Shown here piece after piece: positions 16,653 through 24,157 of a DNA stretch of 53,156 nt; within the stretch, counting starts at the first letter, position 1; every line of letters begins with the position of its first letter. Source of the DNA: JANRLJ01 sp034437895 (lineage in GTDB: Bacteria > Chloroflexota > Anaerolineae > Aggregatilineales > Phototrophicaceae); the NCBI GenBank assembly GCA_034437895.1, contig DAOTTO010000238.1, forward strand, positions 1 through 53,156, written 5' to 3'. A program made the position numbers and the translations under genes. The notes beneath the pieces are model-generated. The model made no database searches. It saw only the letters and a list, made by a program, of their open reading frames with translations, and had not been told where the DNA came from.

Positions 16653-18044
16653 ATGCGATTTAACAGCCTATTTTTGCTGGCGCTGCTCATTATAGTGTCG
16701 GTATTTTCAGTTAAAGCACAGGACTCTACGCCAGAGGTCACGCCCGAATCTACTTCAGAGGCCGGGTCGATTTGCTCGCTTATCATCCAAAATGCGCTGG
16801 AAGCCGCCGCTCGTGAATGCGCCAGCACGGGCATCAACGAAATTTGTTATGGCAGCGGGGCGTTGGAGCTGACCCCGCGTGATTCAGGCGAAATTGAGTT
16901 TGCTGCGTCCGGTGATCGGGCGGATGTCGGTGTGATGCAGCAGCTTTCACTCCTGCCATTTAGCGTGGAACGTGAGGCATACAGTGTCGCCGTACTGCGT
17001 CCGCGTATTGACCTGCCGGAAGGAGCGCTGACGATGCTTGCGTTTGGGGAGGTCACACTACAAAATATCAGCGATGCCGAGTCGGATTTTCTGGCGCGGG
17101 AAGTGCTGGTGCGGCGGGGTGCTGGTGCGAATGTGCGCGACATTCCCGACGAAGCAGGCAGTTTGATCGGCACGTACTTTTGGGGACAGGCGCTCACCGC
17201 GATTGGGCGCACCCAAGATGGCGCATGGCTGCGGGTGATCGCTGAGGGACAAGCGGGATGGGTTTCCGCCGATTTGGTGATTGGGGATTTTGATTTCGCG
17301 TTGTTGAACGTCAACACACCGGATGATGCCCCTGTGCTTTATGCCCCAATGCAAACGTTTGATCTTCGCACAAGCGTTTTTGATGCGCCGTGTACCGAAC
17401 TGGACGCGATGGGTTCCGAAAGCGGCCTGCTGATTCAAACCCCGAATTTGGCACGTTCTGCCCGGCTTGTTATCAATAATTTTCCTGTGAGTTTTACCGG
17501 CACTCTTTACCTCCAGACATTACCAGATACACTGCAAATCAATGTTTTGGAAGGGGAGGCCGAAGTTGGTGACATCCAAATTGGGACGCTAACCCTTGCG
17601 GCGGGGCAGTTGGCGCAGGTGTTACTCGATGCTGATGGGCTTTATGCCCAATATCCCGACACTGCCGAAGAATACAGCTATGTGCGGGCGCGTAACACGC
17701 CGCTAGCGCTGCTGCCGCGTCCGATTAACCTGCCATTTTCTTTAGTGGGTGTGCTGCAAGCGTTTGAACCTAACACCGGATTTTTACAAAGTCTGCCAGC
17801 CGACGGGCAGTGTGTGGTGGCATGGTCAGCCGCAGTTAATTTGCGCTCCGGGCCGGGGACACAATATCCCATCCGAGAAAGCAGCCCTGCTGGGTTCGCC
17901 GCGCAGCCGGATGCGCGGGCGGTAGGGTTAGACGGCGTGTTATGGTGGCGCTTGGCGGAAGGCATTTGGGTCAATTCCAACGGGACGGCGATTGCAGGAG
18001 TATGTGGGCTGCTGCCTGTGATTGATCCGCCCCCGCTGCCTTAA
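16653..18044 (+). CDS. Secreted protein with paralogous Cys domain and two SH3b domains
   Basis: 463 residues. A signal peptide (1-24, ending near VKAQD) is followed by a short Thr/Pro/Ser linker, then a Cys domain with ICSLIIQNALEAAARECAS and NEICYGSGAL. An SH3b domain (about 146-214, VRRGAGANVRDIP) comes next, then a second conserved region (SGLLIQTPN, VLEGEAEV, FecR-like pattern). A C-terminal SH3b follows (about 387-455, VNLRSGPGTQYPIRE). SH3b domains bind peptidoglycan or other wall ligands. The ATG at 16653 with AGGGGAAG is chosen over an upstream GTG. The protein at 19568-20872 has the same domain without the SH3b insert. The neighbouring L,D-transpeptidase points to a cell-wall role. 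Confidence 0.82.
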   Translation: MRFNSLFLLALLIIVSVFSVKAQDSTPEVTPESTSEAGSICSLIIQNALEAAARECASTGINEICYGSGALELTPRDSGEIEFAASGDRADVGVMQQLSLLPFSVEREAYSVAVLRPRIDLPEGALTMLAFGEVTLQNISDAESDFLAREVLVRRGAGANVRDIPDEAGSLIGTYFWGQALTAIGRTQDGAWLRVIAEGQAGWVSADLVIGDFDFALLNVNTPDDAPVLYAPMQTFDLRTSVFDAPCTELDAMGSESGLLIQTPNLARSARLVINNFPVSFTGTLYLQTLPDTLQINVLEGEAEVGDIQIGTLTLAAGQLAQVLLDADGLYAQYPDTAEEYSYVRARNTPLALLPRPINLPFSLVGVLQAFEPNTGFLQSLPADGQCVVAWSAAVNLRSGPGTQYPIRESSPAGFAAQPDARAVGLDGVLWWRLAEGIWVNSNGTAIAGVCGLLPVIDPPPLP

Positions 18045-18261
18045 AATCTATTACGACAAACTGTATTACGAAGAACGTAAATTTTGCTTGTATTTGGAGC
18101 AAATATTTTCTAAACTTCATCGTAGGGTAAATATTTTTTTATTATCGGGACGAGTGCAGGGCAACAGTGTTAAAATAGAGTAGACAAAGTAACAACAAAA
18201 ACACCATCAGCGTTTTAGTTCGTCAGCTCACTCTTTAACGGTTAACAAAGAAACCCGACTC

Positions 18262-19440
18262 ATGATTCCGCAAGTGTATCCGACTCCCGCACTTCCCCAG
18301 CATGTGCAGAAACCAAGCACAAACCGTCGCTGGTTGCCTTGGCTTATTTTAGGCGGAACGACGATGGCGGGATTCTTCATGTTGGTGTGTGCCGTGAGTG
18401 TAATTGGGATAACGTATCTGACCAAAGATCGGATGCCTTCCGGCGTAAGTGTGGCGGGGATTGATGTGGGTGGCGCGTCACGGACTGATGCGGCGGCGGC
18501 GCTGCAACTAGGAACTTCCGCGCAAACCCTTACCGTGACGGATGGAGATCGGCGTTGGACGGTTTCATTAGGGGATTTAGGTATTTCGGTGGATACCAAC
18601 GCGACCTTGCAAGCAGCCATCGCAGCAGGGAAGAATGCTGCTATCCAGCCCTACTATACGATTGACCTGAGCCAAGCCCAAGATGGATTGATTGCCTTAA
18701 GCGAACTCGCCAATATCGCTGCTCTACCCGGTAATCCGCCGCAGTTGGGACGTTCAATCGAAATCCCAGTTGTACTTGACCGTCTGCGTCTGGATGTCAC
18801 GAGCGAATTAGCTGACGGGATACTCGATCTCACCATGATCGAAGTCGCGCCGCCGGAGCCAGAAACCGTCACTAGTGAAAATTACACGGGAGTGACGGTA
18901 ACGCATATTGTGGAAGGTGGGCAAGAACTTGCCTTGATTGCGCGGCAGTATGGGGTTGCGATGGAAGACATCGTGAGCCTGAATGCGATTGAAAACCCGG
19001 ATTTACTTTATGTCGGACAAGAGCTAATTATCCCTGCATCGGGCGAATATGTGCCACCAGCGGAGGAAATCCCCGCTGCGCCGAGCAACGTGGGCAAATC
19101 GATTCTTGTTTCTTCGGCGAATCAGCGCATTTATGCCTATGAAAATGGCGTACTTGTGCATACGCATTTGGTTTCAACAGGCCGTGACGCAACGCCAACT
19201 GTGTTGGGGGATTATAGCATTTATGTAAAATACGTCGCAGATGACATGAGCGGCCCGGATTATTTTCTGCCGCAAGTGCCGTATACCATGTATTTTTATC
19301 GCGGGTATGGCATTCATGGCACATACTGGCACAACAGCTTCGGAAGAGCGATGAGTCACGGCTGCGTTAACCTACCAGTTGCCGAAGCCGAGTGGTTTTT
19401 TAATTGGGCTGAAGTGGGGACACCAGTACGGGTGATCTAA
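18262..19440 (+). CDS. LysM L,D-transpeptidase (YkuD domain), membrane anchored
   Basis: 392 residues. A transmembrane anchor (about 24-52) is followed by a PG_binding_4/VanW-N-like domain (GVSVAGIDVGG, about 60-130), a LysM domain (about 212-257, HIVEGGQELALIARQYGV) and a YkuD catalytic domain (273-392). The active site is complete: YGIHGTYWH and SHGCVNLP with nucleophile Cys368. Such enzymes make 3-3 peptidoglycan cross-links or attach proteins to the wall on the outer side. The 217-bp upstream spacer (18045-18261) is AT-rich with no clear terminator. It lies between two paralogous surface proteins, which may be its clients or co-regulated wall proteins. Confidence 0.92.
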   Translation: MIPQVYPTPALPQHVQKPSTNRRWLPWLILGGTTMAGFFMLVCAVSVIGITYLTKDRMPSGVSVAGIDVGGASRTDAAAALQLGTSAQTLTVTDGDRRWTVSLGDLGISVDTNATLQAAIAAGKNAAIQPYYTIDLSQAQDGLIALSELANIAALPGNPPQLGRSIEIPVVLDRLRLDVTSELADGILDLTMIEVAPPEPETVTSENYTGVTVTHIVEGGQELALIARQYGVAMEDIVSLNAIENPDLLYVGQELIIPASGEYVPPAEEIPAAPSNVGKSILVSSANQRIYAYENGVLVHTHLVSTGRDATPTVLGDYSIYVKYVADDMSGPDYFLPQVPYTMYFYRGYGIHGTYWHNSFGRAMSHGCVNLPVAEAEWFFNWAEVGTPVRVI

Positions 19441-19507
19441 TTAAGATACACTATTTTCTTACGATACTCTAACAGCTAACAGAACACTTAAGAGATCGGA
19501 AGCGGTG

Positions 19508-19513
19508 TATAAT
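19508..19513 (+). promoter_or_regulatory. Consensus -10 (TATAAT) before the CYG-domain protein
   Basis: A perfect TATAAT lies 55 nt upstream of the ATG at 19568; the -35 region (about 19485-19490, CACTTA) is poor. A leader of about 48 nt would result. Confidence 0.4.
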
Positions 19514-19567
19514 GAAAATTGTAAAAAAAGATGTTGCAAGAATCTTACGCAGCACGAGTGAGGAAGT

Positions 19568-20872
19568 ATGGGACGCATAAAAAAAATATTCTGGATTTTG
19601 CTGCTGCTGTGTGTTGCACCTGTGATGGCACAGCAACTGTCCTGTCCCGCGATCGTGGAGACTGCGCTTCAGGCTGTTGATACGTTGTGTCGGGATACAG
19701 GACGCAATCAAGCCTGTTATGGCAACGTGTCATTAGAAGCAATCGCCCGCGCTGATGTCAGTGATTTTAACTTTGACTCGGTTGGCGATATTGCGGATGT
19801 GAGTGACCTTCAATCGCTTAAGCTCGACCCCATGAACGATGACCCCAATGACCCAAGATGGGGCGTAGCGATGATGCGTTTGCAGGCGAATCTACCAGAC
19901 ACACTGCCGGGACAGAACGTGACCTTCTTGTTGTTTGGGGATGTTGAAATTACCGAAGCGAATACCTTCATCAATCCTGAAGAGGAATATGCTGAAATAC
20001 CTGCGCCTATGTCGGCCTTTTATCTACGGACGGGCATTGGTGATTCACCTTGCGCGGAAGTGCCGGAAAGCGGTTTGTTAGTGCAAACGCCTGAAGGTGT
20101 TGGGACGATTTCGTTTAATGTGAACGGCGTAGATGTCAGCCTCGGTTCGACGGTCTTCTTCCAGACGGATGCTGATGGGGACATGAATGTAACCACCATA
20201 GAAGGCTCTGCTTCCCTCACGATTGAGGGTGAATCCTATGCCGTTATTGCAGGGACGCAGCGTCGCGTCCGCTTGAATACAGACTATGTTGCTCAAGGCG
20301 AACCAGGCTCCGCACAACCTTATGTTGCTCAACAAGTTGCACCGCTGCCAATTCAGGTTTTGGAGCGTCCGATTGAAATTGCGCCGCCGATGCCACAGGA
20401 GCGCATTCAAGAAGTCGAGAATATGATCGCCAATGGGCAGCCCCCATGTGGTCAGCCTGATCTACCTTCTTGTGAACATCTCCCTGAAGAACTGGGAGGC
20501 AGCCCTTGTGTCCTGCCCGGAACTCCTGAAGCAGATGCTCAGGGCGCGACTGAATGCGTGGTTGAAGAAGAGACAGATAATTCCACCGGTGGTACAGGAA
20601 ACGTTGCTCCCGAAAGTACAGAAGCCGTGGGTGTTCCGACCCCAGCAGGTGCCACGCCTGAAGGTACGTCAGAATCCACTAATCCGACGCAACCAGCCAC
20701 TGAAAATACGTCTGTAGATGGTGTTACGACACCGACGGAAAGACCCTTACCATCGCCGACAGATCAGCCTTTACCCACCCAGCCTCCTCCAAACCCCACG
20801 GAGGAGACTGCACTCCCAACCAATGCAGGCACAGGCATCGAGACACCAACGCCTGAACAAACACCTCCCTGA
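19568..20872 (+). CDS. Secreted CYG-domain protein with Thr/Pro-rich tail
   Basis: 434 residues. The signal peptide ends near VMAQQ. The next region, with SCPAIVETALQAVDTLC and NQACYGNVSL and then MMRLQANLP and TFLLFGDVEI, aligns by eye with the first protein of this block (16653-18044). It then passes directly into PESGLLVQTPEG and TTIEGSASLTIEGESYAV (FecR-like). There is no SH3b insert here. Four more Cys precede a disordered tail rich in Thr, Pro and Glu that could span the wall. GAGGAAG precedes the ATG. Function unknown; probably extracytoplasmic and wall related. Confidence 0.8.
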   Translation: MGRIKKIFWILLLLCVAPVMAQQLSCPAIVETALQAVDTLCRDTGRNQACYGNVSLEAIARADVSDFNFDSVGDIADVSDLQSLKLDPMNDDPNDPRWGVAMMRLQANLPDTLPGQNVTFLLFGDVEITEANTFINPEEEYAEIPAPMSAFYLRTGIGDSPCAEVPESGLLVQTPEGVGTISFNVNGVDVSLGSTVFFQTDADGDMNVTTIEGSASLTIEGESYAVIAGTQRRVRLNTDYVAQGEPGSAQPYVAQQVAPLPIQVLERPIEIAPPMPQERIQEVENMIANGQPPCGQPDLPSCEHLPEELGGSPCVLPGTPEADAQGATECVVEEETDNSTGGTGNVAPESTEAVGVPTPAGATPEGTSESTNPTQPATENTSVDGVTTPTERPLPSPTDQPLPTQPPPNPTEETALPTNAGTGIETPTPEQTPP

Positions 20873-20905
20873 GCTATAGCGGTTGTTTTTTTGTGTAAAG
20901 CAAAG

Positions 20906-20941
20906 ACACGCGGTTCAAAATGATGAACGGGCGTGTTTTTT
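20906..20941. terminator. Bidirectional terminator between convergent genes
   Basis: ACACGC and GCGTGT pair around an inner TTCA/TGAA stem, followed on the plus strand by TTTTTT. On the minus strand the A-run and CTTTGC give a weaker tail. It lies between the surface-protein gene and the CBS-protein gene. Confidence 0.6.
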
Positions 20942-20948
20942 GATTAGA

Positions 20949-21383
20949 TTAATGGGGAGGGGCGGATAAAAGCTGCCTGTTTAAATCCATAAAGGCGATG
21001 AGTAGATCCGATGTCGTAATGATGCCAAGTAAAGTCTCGCCGCGCATAACAGGTAATGCGGTGAGATGATGGCTCAACATCAAACGTGCGACTTCAGTTA
21101 CTGCTTCTTCAGGCTCAACGATAATGGGTGCAGGGGTCATCACATGCCGAACAAGGATAGGCGTATTAGCGGACTCAGTGGCTTCCTGTTGATGAAGATA
21201 GTGCCAACCCAGGATACGATGAGATGCTTCAGCCGTAATAATCCCGATGAGATGCTTTTCCTGGCTCATTACAGGCAGATGATGGCAATGGTTTTCCTGC
21301 ATTAGTTCGAGGGCTTGATTTAGCGTTGCGTCTGGTTGGGTGGTGATCGGCGAGGTCGTCATGATATCTGCGGCAAACATCAT
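20949..21383 (-). CDS. Two-CBS-domain protein
   Basis: 144 residues from the ATG at 21383, which has AGGAG at 5 nt; an upstream in-frame start lacks such a site. Two CBS motifs are seen: ADIMTTSPITTQPDATLNQA with HHLPVM, and VRHVMTPAPIIVEPEEAVTE with LTALPVM and GIITTSDLL. CBS pairs (Bateman modules) bind adenosine nucleotides and report energy state. There is no fused output domain, so it probably acts through partners. It is third in a minus-strand group with another CBS protein and a BON protein. Confidence 0.87.
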   Translation of the reverse strand: MMFAADIMTTSPITTQPDATLNQALELMQENHCHHLPVMSQEKHLIGIITAEASHRILGWHYLHQQEATESANTPILVRHVMTPAPIIVEPEEAVTEVARLMLSHHLTALPVMRGETLLGIITTSDLLIAFMDLNRQLLSAPPH

Positions 21384-21461
21384 TAATTCTCCTGAGCATA
21401 AACGCAGAGACACGACCCTTTTAAGGCCGTGCCTAAAAGACGCAATGTTGGTGAACAGCGT

Positions 21462-21902
21462 TTATATGGGGCTAGTGACGTGTTCGCTAAGGCCGATGAC
21501 CATTCTGAAAATGTCGGTTTCCGTCAGGATTCCCACCAATATTCTGTCCTCATCAACAACGGGCAAGGCACTAAACTTGTGGTCGATCATCATGCGGAGG
21601 ACATCCGTTATCAGATCATTGGGACGCACAGTGATGACTTTGCGCGTCATGATTTTTTCAACCGTAAGCTGTTCCCACAGATAATTCAATTCCCAGATGC
21701 TCAACGCCGTTGCATCCGACGGGCTGGCCTCACGAAGATCACCGAGGCTGAGAATGCCGACCAAGCGATGATGATCGACGATGGGCAGATGACGGATGTG
21801 CATTTCGCGCATTTGATGCTGCGCCGTACTCACAGAGGTATCCAGCGGGACAGAGATCACCGGATGCGTCATCCAATCCTTAACTTTAATATCCTTAAAC
21901 AT
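21462..21902 (-). CDS. Two-CBS-domain protein
   Basis: 146 residues. First CBS: VKDWMTHPVISVPLDTSV with IRHLPIVD and GILSLGDLRE. Second CBS: VEKIMTRKVITVRPNDLI with FSALPVVDEDR and GILTETDIFR. It starts with a strong AGGAGGTGG site, 8 bp inside the end of the BON gene, so the two are coupled. It differs enough from the CBS protein downstream to be a distinct role rather than a fresh duplication. Likely an adenylate-binding stress or dormancy protein. Confidence 0.88.
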   Translation of the reverse strand: MFKDIKVKDWMTHPVISVPLDTSVSTAQHQMREMHIRHLPIVDHHRLVGILSLGDLREASPSDATALSIWELNYLWEQLTVEKIMTRKVITVRPNDLITDVLRMMIDHKFSALPVVDEDRILVGILTETDIFRMVIGLSEHVTSPI

Positions 21903-22161
21903 GAGCCACCTCCTGCGTATAATTTTTCGTTACGCGGATTGCAACATGACAAAACACTTGATTAACATTAGGCACACGATGCACGATGGACTCAAGGTCG
22001 CGGCAGTCCTCGGCTGTGGGGACGAGGCCGCGCAGGATCACGAGGCCGCCTACTAACGCAATCACCACAACATCACGGCGGAGCGCAGGTTTTTCGTGCA
22101 GGATAGCGCGAACAACCTCAATTTGCAGATGATCGTCCGAAGCATTGGTTTGCATAGCCAT
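21895..22161 (-). CDS. Single BON-domain protein
   Basis: 88 residues. A BON pattern runs through most of it: an N-terminal helix (HLQIEVVRAILHE), then VVVIALVGGLVILRGLVPT and AEDCRDLESIVHRVPNVNQV, with the conserved glycine in the beta hairpin. BON domains bind membranes or phospholipids, and stand-alone ones occur beside CBS proteins in stress clusters. No signal peptide, so cytoplasmic. ATG at 22161 or 22155. First gene of the BON-CBS-CBS set; the histidine kinase gene upstream is on the same strand, 89 bp away. Confidence 0.85.
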   Translation of the reverse strand: MAMQTNASDDHLQIEVVRAILHEKPALRRDVVVIALVGGLVILRGLVPTAEDCRDLESIVHRVPNVNQVFCHVAIRVTKNYTQEVAHV

Positions 22162-22250
22162 TTTCCTTGCTGTTGATCGTTATATGCTTACTCTATGACG
22201 ACCAAAGAAAACAAAGGTACTATGACTTTTGTGACAATAATCACGTTCTA

Positions 22251-23399
22251 TTACGCCAGCGGAATCTTGAGCGTGACCGTTGTGCCGTCTTGGGGTGTCG
22301 TTTGTACCGTGATTTTGCCGCCATGAATGCGCGCCCGCTGCTGAATATTCCGCAGCCCAAGCCCTTCGTGCAGACTGGCATCTTCCGGGTTAAAGCCAGT
22401 GCCATTATCACTCACGCTTAGGGTGAAGATGGATTCCTTCTGTGTTGTTTGAATTTTGAGTGTAGTGGCATTCGCATGGCGTACCACATTACTCACCGCT
22501 TCTTGTGTGATTTGGCATACTGCTTCAAAAACAGGTGCGGAGAAGGGAGGTTGACGATCTGGGGCCTCAATTTGGACGGACAAGGTTTCTGGGATATAAA
22601 GCCGCGCCATAATATCTTGCAAACAGGCTTTAATCGTTTTTTGCTGGTAGGTGCTGGTCTTAAGGTTAAGGATATAGCCGCGAATATCTTCAATCACCTG
22701 ATCGAGGTTGCGAATCGAGTCGGCAACACCGCTTTCGGTGATTTTGTTCGACAGGCGCATCAGTTGTAACTGCATCCCAATGGCATAGAGCGATTGAATA
22801 ATGCCATCATGGAGTTCCATGCCGACGCGCTCACGTTCTTCCAGCAGGGTCAACCGTTGATGCTGCTCACTGAGTTGCGAACCAGCAATTGCCAGCGCCG
22901 CATAACCCGCTAATGCTTCTACCCACCACTGATCCTGCTCATCGAAAGGCAGCCCATCCATGCGATCACACAGATACAGCATCCCGAATAGCTGCGCCCC
23001 AGTTTGAATCGGTACACCGAGCAAGCTCGTCATCTTAGGATGATTCGCTGGAAAGCCCATGCTGCGCGGGTGTTTTTGCATTTCTGGCACAAGCAGCGCC
23101 TTGCGCTCACGCATAATTAAACCGAGCAGTCCCTTACCCACGGGATAATGCCCAATCGCATGGATTTGTTCCTCGCTCATGCCTTCGGTCTTAAAATATT
23201 TAAGGCTGCCGCTGCCGTCTGGTACGCCAAGCGCCGCATATTTGGCATGGACGACTTGCTTCGCGACTTGCGCGATACGTTGTAGGACTTCTTCAAGCGT
23301 ACCCGCCTCAGCCGCATACATCACAGCCTCAGCGATCTCTTTAAGGCTGATGAGGATGATGTTCACATCTTTTGCGTTATTTTGGTCAGTAGTTGTCAT
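22251..23399 (-). CDS. GAF-domain histidine kinase, NarL/DevS-like class
   Basis: 382 residues, no membrane helix. A GAF sensor (about 25-172) is followed by a HisKA_3 dimerisation helix with ERVGMELHDGIIQSLY (phospho-acceptor His197) and a HATPase domain with SNVVRHANA, VSDNGTGF and GLGLRNIQQRA. The layout resembles DevS/DosS-type redox or gas sensors, although no haem ligand can be assigned. It is divergent from the NarL-type regulator at 23475, with a 75-bp shared control region. The nearby BON/CBS genes are plausible targets. Confidence 0.9.
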   Translation of the reverse strand: MTTTDQNNAKDVNIILISLKEIAEAVMYAAEAGTLEEVLQRIAQVAKQVVHAKYAALGVPDGSGSLKYFKTEGMSEEQIHAIGHYPVGKGLLGLIMRERKALLVPEMQKHPRSMGFPANHPKMTSLLGVPIQTGAQLFGMLYLCDRMDGLPFDEQDQWWVEALAGYAALAIAGSQLSEQHQRLTLLEERERVGMELHDGIIQSLYAIGMQLQLMRLSNKITESGVADSIRNLDQVIEDIRGYILNLKTSTYQQKTIKACLQDIMARLYIPETLSVQIEAPDRQPPFSAPVFEAVCQITQEAVSNVVRHANATTLKIQTTQKESIFTLSVSDNGTGFNPEDASLHEGLGLRNIQQRARIHGGKITVQTTPQDGTTVTLKIPLA

Positions 23400-23474
23400 A
23401 GGTCAATACAGATATAATTGAGCTGTTATTTCTATTCTACCCCTAATCAAGGCATTACTGCGAGGATTTAAAGC

Positions 23475-24149
23475 ATGTCTAAGACGGTACGTATTTTAGT
23501 TGCGGACGATCACGCGGTAGTTCGGGCGGGGCTGCGGGCGCTGTTGGAGCGACGTGAGGATTTTCGTGTAATTGCTGAAGCCGCAACTGGGGAAGAAGCG
23601 ATTATGCGCGCCTTGGAATGGCATCCTGATGTGATCGTGATGGATATTCGGATGCCGGGAATTTCAGGAATCGAGGCTACACGCCAGATCATCGAAAAAC
23701 TGCCCGATTCACGCATCATCATTTTGACCTCTTACGCCGAGGATGATTTACTCTTCGCGGCGATACGTGCCGGGGCTGTGGGGTATGTCTTAAAACGCAT
23801 CGGCGACAATGACTTGGTGAATGCTGTCGAGCGCGTCAGCCGGGGTGAATCGATGTTGGATCCGGCGATGACGGCGACTGTTTTTGATCAGATGAAAAAA
23901 GCGCAAGAAAGCCAGCAAGCCGCCGCTTTCAACGGCCTGACCTCACAAGAGATGTCCATTCTAGGACTGATCTCTCAAGGGCTGACGAACAGGCAAATTT
24001 CGGTGCGACTTTTTATCGGAGAAGGCACAACGCGCAATTATGTCAGCAGTCTTCTCTCAAAGTTGAACTTGTCTAACCGTGCGGAAGCGGCTGCCTATGC
24101 CATTCGCAACGGCATCCAAGAGATTCTGCCGCCCAATAACAAACACTGA
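23475..24149 (+). CDS. NarL/FixJ-family response regulator
   Basis: 224 residues. Receiver domain: acidic pocket Asp11-Asp12, phospho-acceptor Asp57 in VIVMDIRMPG, the Thr/Ser of ILTSYAEDD and the Lys of GYVLKR. A LuxR-type helix-turn-helix forms the C-terminus (about 150-215, LTSQEMSILGLISQGLTNRQ and RNYVSSLLSKLNL). It is the likely partner of the divergent GAF histidine kinase. GAGGATTT precedes the ATG. The stop lies only 8 bp from the end of the convergent kinase gene. Confidence 0.93.
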   Translation: MSKTVRILVADDHAVVRAGLRALLERREDFRVIAEAATGEEAIMRALEWHPDVIVMDIRMPGISGIEATRQIIEKLPDSRIIILTSYAEDDLLFAAIRAGAVGYVLKRIGDNDLVNAVERVSRGESMLDPAMTATVFDQMKKAQESQQAAAFNGLTSQEMSILGLISQGLTNRQISVRLFIGEGTTRNYVSSLLSKLNLSNRAEAAAYAIRNGIQEILPPNNKH

Positions 24150-24157
24150 TAGCGCAC

